NCBI RefSeq assembly: GCF_015477835.1
Contig: NZ_JADLQN010000002.1
Span: forward strand, 434,001-498,000
Source of the DNA: Nocardia higoensis
Lineage (GTDB): Bacteria; Actinomycetota; Actinomycetes; Mycobacteriales; Mycobacteriaceae
Length of the DNA stretch: 64,000 nt
Direction of reading: 5' to 3'
In this document: piece by piece, positions 16,389 through 27,600 of the stretch
Numbering within the stretch: position 1 is the first letter of the stretch
Layout of the letters: each line of letters begins with the position of its first letter
Notes under the pieces: generated by a model
Databases searched by the model: none
Told to the model about the DNA's origin: nothing
Seen by the model: only the letters and a program-made list of their open reading frames with translations
Program-made: the position numbers and the translations under genes

Positions 16389-16436
16389 GTGCCCTCGGCA
16401 GGATTCGAACCTGCGACACCCGCTTTAGGAGAGCGG
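16389..16436. repeat. attR: Right attachment site, 48-bp repeat inside tRNA-Arg
   Basis: Identical to 5893-5940. This copy is continuous with the 5' part of the tRNA gene (16437-16462), so the element supplies the 3' half of the functional tRNA. Confidence 0.9.
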
Positions 16437-16462
16437 TGCTCTATCCCCTGAGCTACGAAGGC
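16390..16462 (-). tRNA. tRNA-Arg (anticodon CCT)
   Basis: On the minus strand the sequence folds as a 73-base tRNA: acceptor GCCTTCG with CGAGGGC, D-arm GCTC/GAGC, anticodon stem CCGCT/AGCGG around the loop CTCCTAA (anticodon CCT), a 5-base variable loop, T-arm GCAGG/CCTGC with TTCGAAT, and discriminator A. CCA is not encoded. Its 3' half is restored by the inserted element. Confidence 0.95.
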
Positions 16463-16561
16463 CGATATGGACGTCGGTGAGTCTACCGGGTCCGGTGGCC
16501 GGGAGCCGAATTGTCCCGGGCCGAGCCCGGCGGTCAGCAGAACCGCCGGGCTCGCACCTGC

Positions 16562-18199
16562 TCAGTCGAGGGTGACGACGTCCAGCTCGCCGTCCGCGTA
16601 CCGAGTGCGCAGCCGCTTCTTGTCGAACTTGCCGACGCTGGTCTTGGGGACCTCGTCGATGAAGGTCCAGCGCTCGGGCAGCTGCCACTTGGCGAACTTG
16701 TCGGCGAGGAAGTCGCGCAGTTCGGCGGCGGTGGCGGTGGCGCCGTCGGCCAGGACGATGGCGACCAGGGGGCGTTCGTCCCACTTCTCGTCGGGGACGC
16801 CGATGACGGAGGCTTCGGCGACGGCGGGGTGGCCCATGACGGCGTTCTCCAGGTCGACCGAGGAGATCCATTCGCCGCCGGACTTGATGACGTCCTTGGA
16901 GCGGTCGACGAGGGTGAGGTAGCCGTTGGGGGTGATCTTGCCGACGTCGCCGGTGCGCAGCCAGCCGTCGTCGAACTTGTCCGGATCGACCTCGGCGCCG
17001 TCGGGGGAGTAGTAGGAGCCGGTGATCCAGGGGCCGCGCACTTCGAGCTCGCCCAGGGACTTCCCGTCGTTGGGGACGACCTTGCCGTCGTCGCCGACCA
17101 GGCGGGCCTGGACGGCGGCGGGGAAGCGACCCTGGGTGAAGCGGTATTCCCATTCCTCTTCGCCGGTGACGCCGGCGGGCGGGTTGGCGACCGAGCCGAG
17201 CGGGGAGGTCTCGGTCATGCCCCAGGCGTGCAGGACGCGCACGCCGTGCTTCTCCTGGAAGGCGCGCATCATCGACGGTGGGACGGCCGAGCCGCCGACC
17301 ACGGCGGTGCGCAGGTGGGAGATGTCCTGGGGGTGGGCGGCCAGGCCGGCGAGTACGCCGCCCCAGATGGTGGGCACGGCGGCGGCGAAGGTGGGCTTCT
17401 GGTCGGCCATCATCTCGAGCAGCGGGCCGGGCTGCAGGAAACGGTCGGGCATGAGCATGTTCGCGCCGGACATGAGCGCGGCGTAGGGCATGCCCCAGGC
17501 GTTGGCGTGGAAGAGCGGAACGATGGACAGCACGGTGTCGGTGCCGCTGAGGCCCATGCCCATCGGGGTGAGCACCTGGACGGCGTGCAGCCAGTTGGAG
17601 CGGTGGGAGTAGACGACGCCCTTCGGGTCGCCGGTGGTGCCGGAGGTGTAGCACATGGCGGCGGCTTCGCGTTCGTCGATCACGGGGAAGTCGAAGTCGT
17701 CGGACTGCGCGGCGAGCAGCTCGGTGTAGGAGTGCACCTGGACGCCCTCGGGGGCGGTGAGGTCCGCGGCGTCGCCGTTGGCGACGATGACGTGGCGCAC
17801 GGTCTTCAGCTGGGGCAGCAGCTGGGCGAACAGCGGCAGCAGCGAGCCGTCGACGATGACGACCTGATCCTCGGCGTGATTGGCGACGTAGACCAGCTGC
17901 TCGGGGAACAGGCGGATGTTGAGCGCGTGCAGCACGGCCCCCATCGCGGGTACGCCGATGTAGGCGACCATGTGTTCGTTGTTGTTCCACATGAATGTGC
18001 CGACGCGATCGCCGCGACCGATGCCGAACCCGGTCAGCGCGTTCGCCAGCCGGGCCGCTTCGGCGCCGAGTTCGCGGTAGGTGATGGTGCGCACGCCGGT
18101 GCCGGTCCAGGTCGACACGGTGCTGTCGCCCTGGAAGGTCGAGGCGTATCGGAGCAATGTCGCCAGCGACAGCGGCTCGTCCTGCATGGTGCTCAACAT
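16562..18199 (-). CDS. Long-chain fatty-acid-CoA ligase (FadD-type)
   Basis: The protein has 545 residues of the ANL superfamily: the P-loop CYTSGTTGDPKGVVYSHRS around 180-200, PLFHANAWG, HAWGMTETSPLG, GWLRTGDVGKI and DRSKDVIKSGGEWISS, and a C-terminal lysine in TSVGKFDKK. The PMFHVNAWG-like and WGMTE motifs are those of FadD medium- or long-chain acyl-CoA synthetases, which activate fatty acids via acyl-AMP. The ATG at 18199 follows AGGAG. It is divergent from an acyl-CoA dehydrogenase gene, so both probably belong to fatty-acid breakdown. The exact chain length cannot be read. Confidence 0.88.
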   Translation of the reverse strand: MLSTMQDEPLSLATLLRYASTFQGDSTVSTWTGTGVRTITYRELGAEAARLANALTGFGIGRGDRVGTFMWNNNEHMVAYIGVPAMGAVLHALNIRLFPEQLVYVANHAEDQVVIVDGSLLPLFAQLLPQLKTVRHVIVANGDAADLTAPEGVQVHSYTELLAAQSDDFDFPVIDEREAAAMCYTSGTTGDPKGVVYSHRSNWLHAVQVLTPMGMGLSGTDTVLSIVPLFHANAWGMPYAALMSGANMLMPDRFLQPGPLLEMMADQKPTFAAAVPTIWGGVLAGLAAHPQDISHLRTAVVGGSAVPPSMMRAFQEKHGVRVLHAWGMTETSPLGSVANPPAGVTGEEEWEYRFTQGRFPAAVQARLVGDDGKVVPNDGKSLGELEVRGPWITGSYYSPDGAEVDPDKFDDGWLRTGDVGKITPNGYLTLVDRSKDVIKSGGEWISSVDLENAVMGHPAVAEASVIGVPDEKWDERPLVAIVLADGATATAAELRDFLADKFAKWQLPERWTFIDEVPKTSVGKFDKKRLRTRYADGELDVVTLD

Positions 18200-18310
18200 T
18201 TCGCGGGAACTCCTAACTCATCGGTGGCGGGCTGCTCGCTTGGGGAGCAATGAGCCACGTCACACCGGGATGTTACGCGGGACAAGGGTGCGCGAGGCGA
18301 TAGTGGCGGC

Positions 18311-18332
18311 GCCACCCCCGAACGGGGGTGGC
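18311..18332. promoter_or_regulatory. Perfect 10-bp inverted repeat between divergent fadD and acyl-CoA dehydrogenase genes
   Basis: GCCACCCCCG and CGGGGGTGGC flank an AA. It lies 33 bp before the dehydrogenase start and 112 bp before fadD, in their shared promoter region. A regulator operator is more likely than a terminator here, but no regulator is known. Confidence 0.4.
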
Positions 18333-18364
18333 CCGCCGCGGAGCCTGGACGGTAGAAAAGGCGC

Positions 18365-19507
<1,143 letters not shown>

Positions 19508-19562
19508 CGGCGGGGGCCGTCAGCCCCTGTCCCGCGGCCGGTTCTGCGCTTAGGCTCGGGAC

Positions 19563-21026
19563 ATGAGAACGCCGTCCGTCCTGATCATCGGAGCCGGTTT
19601 CGCCGGTCTCGGCCTCGCCCTGGAATTGCGCCGAACCGGGTTCGACGATTTCGTCATTCTGGAGCGCGCCGCCGACCTGGGCGGCGTGTGGCGGGAGAAC
19701 ACCTATCCCGGCGCGGCCTGCGATGTGCCGTCGCCGTTGTATTCGTACTCGTTCGAGCCGAGGTCGGACTGGCCGCGCCGGTTCTCCGAGCAGCGTGACA
19801 TCCACGAATACATGCACGCGGTCGCGCGTAAGTACGATCTGGCGCGTTTCATCCGGTTCGGTACCGAGGTCACCGACGCCGAATTCGACGAGGCCACCGG
19901 CGGCTGGACGGTCACCACGGCCGACGGGCAACGACTGGGCACCACGATTCTGGTGCCCGCGGTGGGGCAGCTGTCGCGGCCCGCGCTGCCGAACATTCCC
20001 GGCATCGACACCTTCGCGGGCGCGTCGTTCCACTCCGCCGAGTGGGACCACGACATCGATCTGACCGGCAAACGGGTGGCCTGCATCGGCACCGGCGCGA
20101 GCGCCGTGCAGTACATTCCGCGCATCCAGCCGCAGGTCCTGGAACTGACGCTGTTCCAGCGTTCGGCGGCGTGGGTGCTGCCCAAGCCGGATGTGGAGTA
20201 CCGGCCGGTGCATCACGCGCTGTTCAGATCTGTGCCGCCGGTGCGGCTGGCCGAGCGCTTCCTGATCTGGGCGACCTTCGAAATCCTCGCGCTCGGTCTC
20301 ACCGACCTGCCGTGGATCAAGCGGCCGGTGGTGGCGCTGGCCGACCGGCACCGGCGGACGCAGGTGCCCGATCCGGCGTTGCGGGCGAAGCTGACGCCGG
20401 ATTACGAGCCGGGATGCAAGCGCGGGCTGTTCTCCAACGACTATTTCCCGGCACTGGGGCAGGCGAACGTCACGGTGGAGACGACGGGGATCGCCGAGAT
20501 CACCCCGGCCGGGGTGCGCACGGTCGACGGCGTGGAACACCCGGTGGACGTGATCGTCTACGGCACCGGATTCAAAGGCACCGAATTCCTCGCGCCGATG
20601 AACATCTACGGGCTCGGCGGGGCCAAGCTGGCCGATGTGTGGGGCTCGGCCGGGGCGCGCGCCTATCTGGGCATGTCCGTGCCGCGCTTTCCGAATCTGT
20701 TCATGATGTACGGGCCGAACACGAATGTCGGCGCGGGCTCGATCATCTACATGCTGGAGTCGCAGGCGCGCTATATCCGGCAGGTCGTCTCCTATGTGAC
20801 GGCACGGCCCGGCCGTCATCTGGCGGCGCGCGCCGATGTCGAACAGAACTGGGACGATTGGCTGCAACGGCGATTGAAGACGACGCCGTGGAATTTCTGC
20901 TCGAGTTGGTATCGCAACGCCGCCGGGCGGATCACCAACAATTGGCCGGGGGTCACCTCGCTGTTCCGTTGGAAGACACGGCGATTCGATCCCGACGAGT
21001 ACGAGGTGGGGCAGGCGCTGGTCTGA
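19563..21026 (+). CDS. Flavin-containing monooxygenase, Baeyer-Villiger type
   Basis: The protein has 487 residues. An FAD-binding GxGxxG (IIGAGFAGLGLALEL) starts at residue 10, followed by LGGVWRENTYPGAACDVPS. The Baeyer-Villiger fingerprint FxGxxxHxxxW is complete (F151, G153, H157, W161), and a second Rossmann motif GTGASAVQ for NADPH lies near 178. DVIVYGTGFKG is also typical. Such enzymes insert oxygen next to a carbonyl, turning ketones into esters or lactones. The gene follows the acyl-CoA dehydrogenase by 55 bp and is probably co-transcribed, which suggests breakdown of a ketone, steroid-like or lipid substrate. Confidence 0.9.
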   Translation: MRTPSVLIIGAGFAGLGLALELRRTGFDDFVILERAADLGGVWRENTYPGAACDVPSPLYSYSFEPRSDWPRRFSEQRDIHEYMHAVARKYDLARFIRFGTEVTDAEFDEATGGWTVTTADGQRLGTTILVPAVGQLSRPALPNIPGIDTFAGASFHSAEWDHDIDLTGKRVACIGTGASAVQYIPRIQPQVLELTLFQRSAAWVLPKPDVEYRPVHHALFRSVPPVRLAERFLIWATFEILALGLTDLPWIKRPVVALADRHRRTQVPDPALRAKLTPDYEPGCKRGLFSNDYFPALGQANVTVETTGIAEITPAGVRTVDGVEHPVDVIVYGTGFKGTEFLAPMNIYGLGGAKLADVWGSAGARAYLGMSVPRFPNLFMMYGPNTNVGAGSIIYMLESQARYIRQVVSYVTARPGRHLAARADVEQNWDDWLQRRLKTTPWNFCSSWYRNAAGRITNNWPGVTSLFRWKTRRFDPDEYEVGQALV

Positions 21027-21085
21027 CCGGCTCGGACACCTCACCCGCCCGGCAGACGAGGCGCCGAGACCGGTGCTCGGCCGCG

Positions 21086-21973
21086 CTAGCGGACTGGTGA
21101 GGAGGCAGCGGTGTCGGTGCGTGCGGGCAGTCTGGTGATCAGGAAGCCGAAGCCGGTGGCCAGGATGTACATGAGCACCGAGTAGACGGCGCTGGGGATC
21201 GCGACCTCGGTGCTGTCCAGCACGCTGAGCGCGATGGTGAGAGCCACGGTCGTGTTGTGGATCCCGATCTCCATCGAACACGCGATCGCCTGGCGCTGCT
21301 CGAGTCGCAGCAGCCGCGCACCGGCGTAGCCGAGGGTGAGGCTGGCCAGGCAGAACAAGGCGGTCACCACACCGACCTGCCTCGCATAGTCAGCGAAGTT
21401 GTCGCGTTCGCTCACGAGCGCGCCGAACGAGACGAACACCAGCACCGCGATGGAGAAGACACGAACCGGACGATCGGCACGCTGAGCGAATTCCGCCCAG
21501 CGCCGGCGTGCCAGCATGCCGATCACGACCGGGATGAGCACGATCGCGATGACCTGGATGACCTTGGCGAACTGCAATCCGAGTTCGCCATCGGCATCGA
21601 AGTGGGCGATGGCGAGGTTGGTGATGATCGGGATGGTGAAGGCCGCCAGGATCGAATTGATCGCGGTCAGGCTGATGTTGAGTGCGATGTCGCCCCCGAA
21701 GAGGTGGCTGAACAGATTGGCGGTGGTTCCGCCGGGTGAGGCGGCCAGCAACATCATTCCCACCGCCAGCAGCGGGTCGAGGTCGAACAGGGTGATCAGC
21801 CCGAAGGCGATCAGCGGCAGGACCAGGATCTGTAGGACGAGCGCGATCACGACCGCGGTCGGGGTTCGTGCCACTCGTCTGAAATCGGCGACGGTCAAAG
21901 TCAACCCGAGTCCGAACATGATGATCGCGAGAGCGATCGGCAAACCGATGGTGATCAGTGCTGAATCGTTCAT
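21086..21973 (-). CDS. Bile acid:sodium symporter (BASS/SBF) family transporter
   Basis: The protein has 295 residues and eight to ten hydrophobic helices. Conserved family features are the N-terminal MFGLGLTLTVADFRRVAR, LLAASPGGTTANLFSHLFGGD, which carries the substrate and ion site in the first repeat, and CSMEIGIHNTTVALTIALS in the second. The family moves organic anions with sodium; some members take keto acids or sterols. It converges on the monooxygenase gene with 59 bp between stop codons. The substrate is not known. Confidence 0.88.
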   Translation of the reverse strand: MNDSALITIGLPIALAIIMFGLGLTLTVADFRRVARTPTAVVIALVLQILVLPLIAFGLITLFDLDPLLAVGMMLLAASPGGTTANLFSHLFGGDIALNISLTAINSILAAFTIPIITNLAIAHFDADGELGLQFAKVIQVIAIVLIPVVIGMLARRRWAEFAQRADRPVRVFSIAVLVFVSFGALVSERDNFADYARQVGVVTALFCLASLTLGYAGARLLRLEQRQAIACSMEIGIHNTTVALTIALSVLDSTEVAIPSAVYSVLMYILATGFGFLITRLPARTDTAASSPVR

Positions 21974-22266
21974 CTACTTCTTTCGATCTACCATCTCGGC
22001 ACGCGTGCTCGTTGTGGGTACCTGGGCCGGGCCGATTCCGGCTGTCGCCGCGGCCCTCCGGCCGCGACGGTTCGATCGGCCCGCACGATGGCGTGGGTCA
22101 TCGGTTTGTCTGACGGGAGCTGATGGCGGCCGAGATCACCTCGGCGACTCCGCGCCTCCCTCGCACGGTCGGATCGAGCGCGCGCTCCGCGGGTACGCGA
22201 CGGCTGTGAATGGTATGGCGCAGGCTACATCAGGTAACCGACGAGGAGAAGCCCTCACCCGAGGCA

Positions 22267-22314
22267 GCACCGCCCCTCACCGGCACAAGGGTTCGTGCCG
22301 GTGAGGGGCGGTGC
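22267..22314. terminator. Strong 20-bp perfect hairpin after the SCO5389-family gene
   Basis: GCACCGCCCCTCACCGGCAC pairs perfectly with its complement at 22295-22314 around an 8-base loop. TTTC follows on the + strand. It lies just beyond the stop codon of the minus-strand gene at 22325 and is probably its terminator. The 290 bases between it and the transporter gene hold nothing recognisable. Confidence 0.75.
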
Positions 22315-22324
22315 TTTCGCGCCG

Positions 22325-22717
22325 TCAGCAGTTGCGCAGTTCCGGGCTCTGGTTGAGCAGCTGGGCGCGGGTGCTGATGAACGTCGAGTAGGTCTCGCCG
22401 CCGACCGAGGCGAGCGGGAAGGCCGCGACGCGGTGGCAGTTCTGGAAGGCCAGCTTCACGCCGAAGTGGCGCTCCAGGCCGCCGCGGATCGCGTCGGAGG
22501 CCAGCGCGCGCAGCAGTTCGCCGCGGGCCTTGTCGTCCGGCGGGGGGATCGTGTTGTCGGCGTATTCGTCGGCGCCGGAGCGCAGTTCGTCGACGACCCG
22601 GCTGACCACCTCCCAGGCGTAGGGCAGCGAGTTCTTCACGCAGTCGACGAACTCGGCATCGTCGACGTCGCCTCGTTCGGCGCGTTCGAGCAGGGCGGCG
22701 GGAACATCGAGGGACAT
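22325..22717 (-). CDS. SCO5389-family conserved actinobacterial protein
   Basis: The product has 130 residues: MSLDVPAALLERAERGDVDD, FVDCVKNSLPYAWEVVSRVV, PPPDDKARGELLRALASDAI, then LERHFGVKLAFQNCHRVAAF and an LLNQSPELRNC end. This is the highly conserved SCO5389 family of actinobacteria, with no known biochemical activity. It has no signal peptide or membrane segment. A GGAGGAG site precedes the ATG at 22717. The gene is monocistronic, with a strong hairpin after it. Confidence 0.88.
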   Translation of the reverse strand: MSLDVPAALLERAERGDVDDAEFVDCVKNSLPYAWEVVSRVVDELRSGADEYADNTIPPPDDKARGELLRALASDAIRGGLERHFGVKLAFQNCHRVAAFPLASVGGETYSTFISTRAQLLNQSPELRNC

Positions 22718-23186
22718 GGCGCTCTCCTCCAGAAGGTCGGGGGCGGTGCGCGTCCGAGTCTAAACGAAAATTGTTGTCAACAAGACTGGATTCGGCGTCG
22801 AAGCTGTTCGGCGAGGCCAACTTTCGATATCGCGGCGGATGTGCTTGCATCTGTTCGTCGATGTGACGATGCCCGTCGCGCCTGCCGGTCGAGCGATCGG
22901 GCGGGCTCGCGTTCGGCGATGCGCGCTGGTCAGGCCGGGTTCTCCGGATCTTGCGCGCCGGGGTGGGTCACGTGATCGACATATGTCGGCACTCGTTGTG
23001 ACATGTACCTCGAACTCGAAGGTTGCGAAATGGTCACGACCGGGTAGAGTTCCCATCACAACGGATGCCGAAACGTTACACATTGTGACTTCCGGCCGAT
23101 CTCCGACGACATGGTCGTCCGGGGAGAGCACCAGGTGATGCTACGGCGTTCGTTGGCAACTGTAGGACGGACGCGAGGACGCACGT
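22718..23186. promoter_or_regulatory. Divergent intergenic region with small palindromes
   Basis: About 470 bases separate the SCO5389-family gene from the M23 peptidase gene. It contains TTGTTGTCAACAA (22771-22783), the perfect CGACATATGTCG (22977-22988), several half-sites of the form TTGTGAC near 22998 and 23082, and a small hairpin GACGAC-ATG-GTCGTC close to 23110. It very likely holds both promoters and a long leader for the peptidase gene. I see no small gene. Confidence 0.45.
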
Positions 23187-24080
23187 ATGTCGCAGCACCG
23201 GGTAGGCCCCAGCTCCATCACTGTCGAGAGCCTTCTCGGCTCCGGTGTCGAGGGGCGTGGTGGCACCGCGGTCGCGACCCGTCCCACCCGGCACCGGGCC
23301 GCGCCCGCCCAGAGCGAGCGCATCCGTGCCGCCGCGGGGGCCGCTGTCGCCGGCGCCGCCCTGGTCGGCGTGGCCGCGCAGGTCGCGCCCGCGCTGGCCG
23401 CCGCCTCGCCGCTGGCTCCCGAACGTCACACCGACGCCGCCGAGGAGGCCATCACCTTCCAGGGCACCGGGGAAATCCCGCTGGTCGAGGCCGCGCAGGC
23501 CATCGCCGCGCCCGCCGAGGCCGCCGAGCCGCCGGTCACCGCGGTCGCCGCGCCCGTCGCGCAGCCGGTGTCTCAGCCCTTCGGCCTGCAGAACCTGCCC
23601 GCCGAGATCGCCACGCCGCTCGGCCAGGTCGAGGACATCCTCAAGGGCGTGCAGCAGCACCTCGCGCCGCCCGTGGCCGTGCGCCCGGTCGCCGGGGTCA
23701 TCAGCTCCGGCTACGGCGCGCGCTGGGGCAGCATGCACTACGGCATCGACTTCGCCGACGCGCTCGGCGCGCCGATCAAGTCGGTCAGCAACGGCACCGT
23801 CATCGAGGCCGGTCCCGCGTCCGGCTTCGGGCTGTGGGTGCGGGTGCTCCAGGACGACGGCACCACCGCGGTCTACGGGCACGTGAACGACATGTACGTG
23901 CAGGCCGGTCAGCGGGTCAACGCGGGCGATGTCATTGCGACCGTGGGCAATCGGGGCCAGTCCACCGGCCCGCACCTGCACCTGGAGATCTGGGACCAGG
24001 GCGGCAACAAGATCGATCCGCAGCCGTACCTGGCCGCCAAGGGCGTGCCGATGCAGTGGGGCCCCTCGCACGCCCACTGA
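23187..24080 (+). CDS. Exported M23-family (LytM-type) peptidase
   Basis: The product has 297 residues. A long basic N-terminus (RPTRHRAAPAQSERIR) precedes a hydrophobic segment at about 47-72 ending in ALAAAS, an export signal of unusual length but normal for mycolata. A Pro/Ala-rich linker runs to about 160. The LytM domain (165-290) has zinc ligands H184 and D188 (MHYGIDFA) and H265, with H232 and H263 of the VYGHV and PHLHLE motifs. Such enzymes cut peptidoglycan cross-links or act as scaffolds; here the active-site set is complete. GAGGAC lies before the ATG, and a strong terminator follows. Confidence 0.9.
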   Translation: MSQHRVGPSSITVESLLGSGVEGRGGTAVATRPTRHRAAPAQSERIRAAAGAAVAGAALVGVAAQVAPALAAASPLAPERHTDAAEEAITFQGTGEIPLVEAAQAIAAPAEAAEPPVTAVAAPVAQPVSQPFGLQNLPAEIATPLGQVEDILKGVQQHLAPPVAVRPVAGVISSGYGARWGSMHYGIDFADALGAPIKSVSNGTVIEAGPASGFGLWVRVLQDDGTTAVYGHVNDMYVQAGQRVNAGDVIATVGNRGQSTGPHLHLEIWDQGGNKIDPQPYLAAKGVPMQWGPSHAH

Positions 24081-24121
24081 GGCTCCCCGCCCGCCCATCG
24101 AGGCCGCGCGACCCGTTCCCT

Positions 24122-24158
24122 CGACCCCCTCACGCCTTCCCCGGCCGTGAGGGGGTCG
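24122..24158 (+). terminator. Terminator after the M23 peptidase gene
   Basis: CGACCCCCTCACG and CGTGAGGGGGTCG form a perfect 13-bp stem with an 11-base loop, followed by CGGTCTTTCTTCC. It lies 42 bp after the stop codon. Confidence 0.8.
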
Positions 24159-24437
24159 CGGTCTTTCTTCCTCCGCGCGGGTCGATTTCCGCCCGCGCGG
24201 CCACGGCGACCAGCCGGATTCGGTGGGTTCGCCTGGGGCCGGTACGGTATCGAGCAGGGGTGGGTCACGGCAACTGTGTTGCCGATCCGGGCGGTACCAC
24301 GCTCCGGCCACGGCGCGTCCGAAGGGAGGAACGGGCGCCGGGGCCGACATGGTGCACCGATGCCCGGGGCGGATCGTCCGCTCGACCCTCCGCCACGGGT
24401 GGTACCCCTCGGACGCGTTCCGTATGCCGTCCGCTGC

Positions 24438-24453
24438 TGTGAGCTACATCACA
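24438..24453. promoter_or_regulatory. CRP/GlxR-like site upstream of NRPS1
   Basis: TGTGAGCTACATCACA is a perfect TGTGA-N6-TCACA palindrome, extended by GC on both sides. This is the consensus of CRP-family regulators, including actinobacterial Crp/GlxR. It is centred about 155 bp before the NRPS1 start codon. The 520-base gap between the peptidase and NRPS1 genes holds only this and the terminator. Confidence 0.65.
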
Positions 24454-24600
24454 GCACGGCAACGGGTCGGAGCGAGGTGACGATTAGAACACGATGCCGA
24501 CATTGTCGGGGGCGATGGCGCTCGGTCGGATGGCCTGGATTGCGCCGGCGCAGGAGAACGGCCCGAGGGCCATGACTGACGCGAGAGGTTGTGCAGCCGG

Positions 24601-27600
24601 ATGGAAAGCGCTCGTCGGACCGCGGGTACACGTGCTGCTGGCGGGCGACGCCGGCGTTCCGGTGCGTCCCTACTTCCGCAGGTGCTGACGGCCGCGGTGG
24701 AATCCGCGCCGGACACGGTGGCGCTGCGGTTCAACCCGACCGGCGCACCGGCCGACCAGCGCGAGCTGACCTACCGCGAACTCGACGAGAGCTCCTCGCG
24801 ACTGGCGCGTGAACTGATCGCGCGCGGCCTCGGTCCCGGCGACTACATCGCGATGGGCATCGCGCGCTCGATCGAATCGGTGACCGCCCTGTGGGCCGTC
24901 GCCAAGACCGGCGCCACCTACGTCCCGGTGGACCCGGCATACCCGGCCGACCGCATCGCCCACATCCTCACCGACTCCGGCACCCGGGTCGGCCTGACCA
25001 CCTCCACGCACCGCGACGCCCTGGACGCGGGCGCTGCAGGCGAGGGAGTGGAGTGGATCGAACTCGACGACCCCGATCAGCTCGCCGGTATCGGCGCCCA
25101 TCCCGCGCACCCGATCTCCTACGCCGACCGGGTCCGGCCGCTGACCGCCGACCATCCGGCGTGGATCATCTACACCTCCGGCTCCACCGGAAAGCCCAAG
25201 GGCGTGCTGGTGTCCCATCACGGCCTCGGCCCGGTCGTCGCCGCGGGCGCTCGGCTCGGCGTCGGCCTCGGTTCGACGATCACCCACCTGAGTTCGCCGA
25301 GCTTCGACTTCTCGCTCATGGAGATGCTCTTCGCGTTCCCGCGGGGCGCGACGATGGTGATCGCGCCGCCGATGATCTTCGGTGGCGCGGAGATGGCCGA
25401 ACTGTTGCGCCGCGAACAGGTCACCGATCTGATGATGACTCCGGGCGCACTGGAGTCGGTGGACCCGGCGGGCCTGGACAGGATCCGCACCGTGGTCGCC
25501 GCCGGTGAGAAGGTCTCCGCCGAGCTGGTGAACCGATGGGCTTCGCCCGGGCGCACCGTGCACAACTTCTACGGCCCCACCGAGACCACCGTGATCGTGA
25601 CCGGCACCGAACTGCGCCCGGACGAGCCGATCACCATCGGCCCCGCGTTCCCGGGAGTGGGCGCCTATGTGCTCGATCCGATGCTGCGTCCGGTGCCCGC
25701 GGGCGTGGTCGGCGAGCTGTATCTGTCCGGGCCCTCGCTGGCCTACGGGTACCGCAATCGGCAGGATCTGACGGCGGAGCGGTTCGTCGCCAATCCGTTC
25801 GTCGCCGAATCCGACGGGGCGAGCCCGCGGATGTATCGCACCGGCGACCTGGTGCGCCGTCGCGAGTCCGACGGCGCCTTCGAGTACATGGGCCGATCGG
25901 ACTTCCAGGTCAAGATCCGCGGTCTGCGCATCGAACTGGGCGAGATCGACAACGCGCTGCTCGCGCATCCGGACATCGACTACGCGGCCACCCTGGGCGT
26001 CACGCTGCCTTCGGGGGCCACCACGCTGGTCGCCTACGTGCTCAGCCGCAAGGGCGCCGGGCTCGACACCGCCGAGGTGGCGGAGTTCGTCGGAAAGTCC
26101 GTGCCCGCGTACATGGTTCCCTCGGCGATCATGGTGCTCGACGAGTTGCCGCTGACCCCCGTCGGCAAGCTCGATCGCGCCGCGCTGCCCGCGCCGGTGT
26201 TCGCGGGCAAGGCTTTCCGGGCGCCGTCGGACCGGTTCGAGCAGATCGTCGCCGACGTGTTCGCCGCGCTGCTGATCCCGGACGCCGGTCCCGACGAGCG
26301 GGTCGGCGCGGACGACGACTTCTTCGCGCTCGGCGGCAACTCGCTGATGGCCACCCAGGCGGTGGCCCGCATCGCCGCCGAACTCGACACCCGCGTACCG
26401 CTGCCGCTGCTGTTCGAATGTCCCACCGTCGCCGATCTGGCGGCCCGGCTGCGTGAGCAGGCCGGTGGGGCCGCGCGCCCGCCGCTGCGTGCGATGACCC
26501 GCCCCGACCGGATTCCGTTGTCCTACGCCCAGCAGCGGATGTGGTTCCTGAACCGTTTCGACACCGACAGCGGTGTGAACAATATCCCGGTGGCCGTCCG
26601 GCTGTCCGGATCGCTGGACGTGGCCGCCCTGCGCGCGGCGGTCGGCGATCTCCTCGCCCGCCACGAGGTGCTGCGGACGGTGTACCCGGAGGTCGACGGC
26701 GAGGGCACGCAGGTGGTGCTGCCGATCGAGGATCAGCGCGCCGTGCCCGCCATGGACCTGGCGCCCGCGACCGAGGACGATCTGGTCGCGCAGGTCGTCG
26801 CGCTCGCGATGGACGGCTTCGACGTGACGCTCGCACCGCCGATCCGGTTGCGGCTGTTCGCGCTCGCTCCCGAGGAGCATGTGCTCGTGTGCGTGGTGCA
26901 CCACATCGCCGCCGACGGTTTCTCTATGGGTCCGCTGACCCGTGATCTGATGTCCGCGTACTCGGTGCGCGCCACCGGCGCGGAGCCCGCGTGGGAGCCG
27001 CTGCCGGTGCAGTACGCCGATTTCACGCTGTGGCAGCGCGCGACCCTGGGCGCCGAGTCCGACCCGGAGTCGACTCTGGCCCAACAGGTCTCGTTCTGGC
27101 GTGCACAACTGGCCGGACTGCCCGAGCAACTGGATCTGCCCGCCGATCGCCCGCGCCCCGCGGTGATGTCCAACCGTTCGGCGGGTTACTCCTTCGCCCT
27201 GGACGCCCAACTGCACAATGCGCTGAGCACGCTGGCCAAGCAGCACAATTCGACGCTGTTCTTCGTGATGCACGCCGCGATGGCCGTGCTGCTCGCCCGG
27301 CTCTCGGGCACCACCGATATCGCGGTGGGTACCCCGGTGGCCGGGCGCGGCGACGAGGCGCTCGACGACGTGGTCGGCATGTTCGTCAACACGCTGGTGC
27401 TGCGCAGCGAGGTCGATCCGGACGAGAGCTTCGCCGAACTGCTCGCCGAGGTCCGTCGCACCGACGTGGCCGCGTTCGCGCACGCGGACCTGCCCTTCGA
27501 GCGGCTGGTCGAACTGCTCGACCCGGCCCGGTCGATGGCCAGGCACCCGCTGTTCCAGGTGATGCTGACCTTCCAGAACATGTCGCACACCGAACTCCGG

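Larger units (their letters stand above)
5893..16436. mobile_element. AICE (pSAM2-like integrative and conjugative element) in tRNA-Arg(CCT)
   Basis: The element is bounded by 48-bp direct repeats of the tRNA-Arg 3' end. It carries the hallmark AICE genes: tyrosine integrase and excisionase next to the tRNA, a RepSA-type rolling-circle initiator, an FtsK/TraB-type DNA translocase, small Spd-like membrane proteins, a Pra-like activator and a GntR/KorSA-like repressor. Total length is about 10.5 kb, within the usual AICE range. All core transfer and replication genes appear intact, so it may still be able to excise, replicate and transfer mycelium to mycelium as double-stranded DNA. Cargo genes are an HNH endonuclease and a HAD hydrolase. 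Mobility is inferred from the known family. Confidence 0.92.

Noticed and set aside
22230..22850. 206-codon minus-strand frame overlapping the SCO5389-family gene
   Set aside because: It is an out-of-frame shadow of a well-conserved gene that has its own strong ribosome-binding site.
23022..23186. c-di-AMP (ydaO) riboswitch upstream of the M23 peptidase gene
   Set aside because: Such leaders occur before cell-wall hydrolase genes in actinobacteria, but I could not find the conserved ydaO segments. Only a short hairpin is visible. A covariance-model search would decide.
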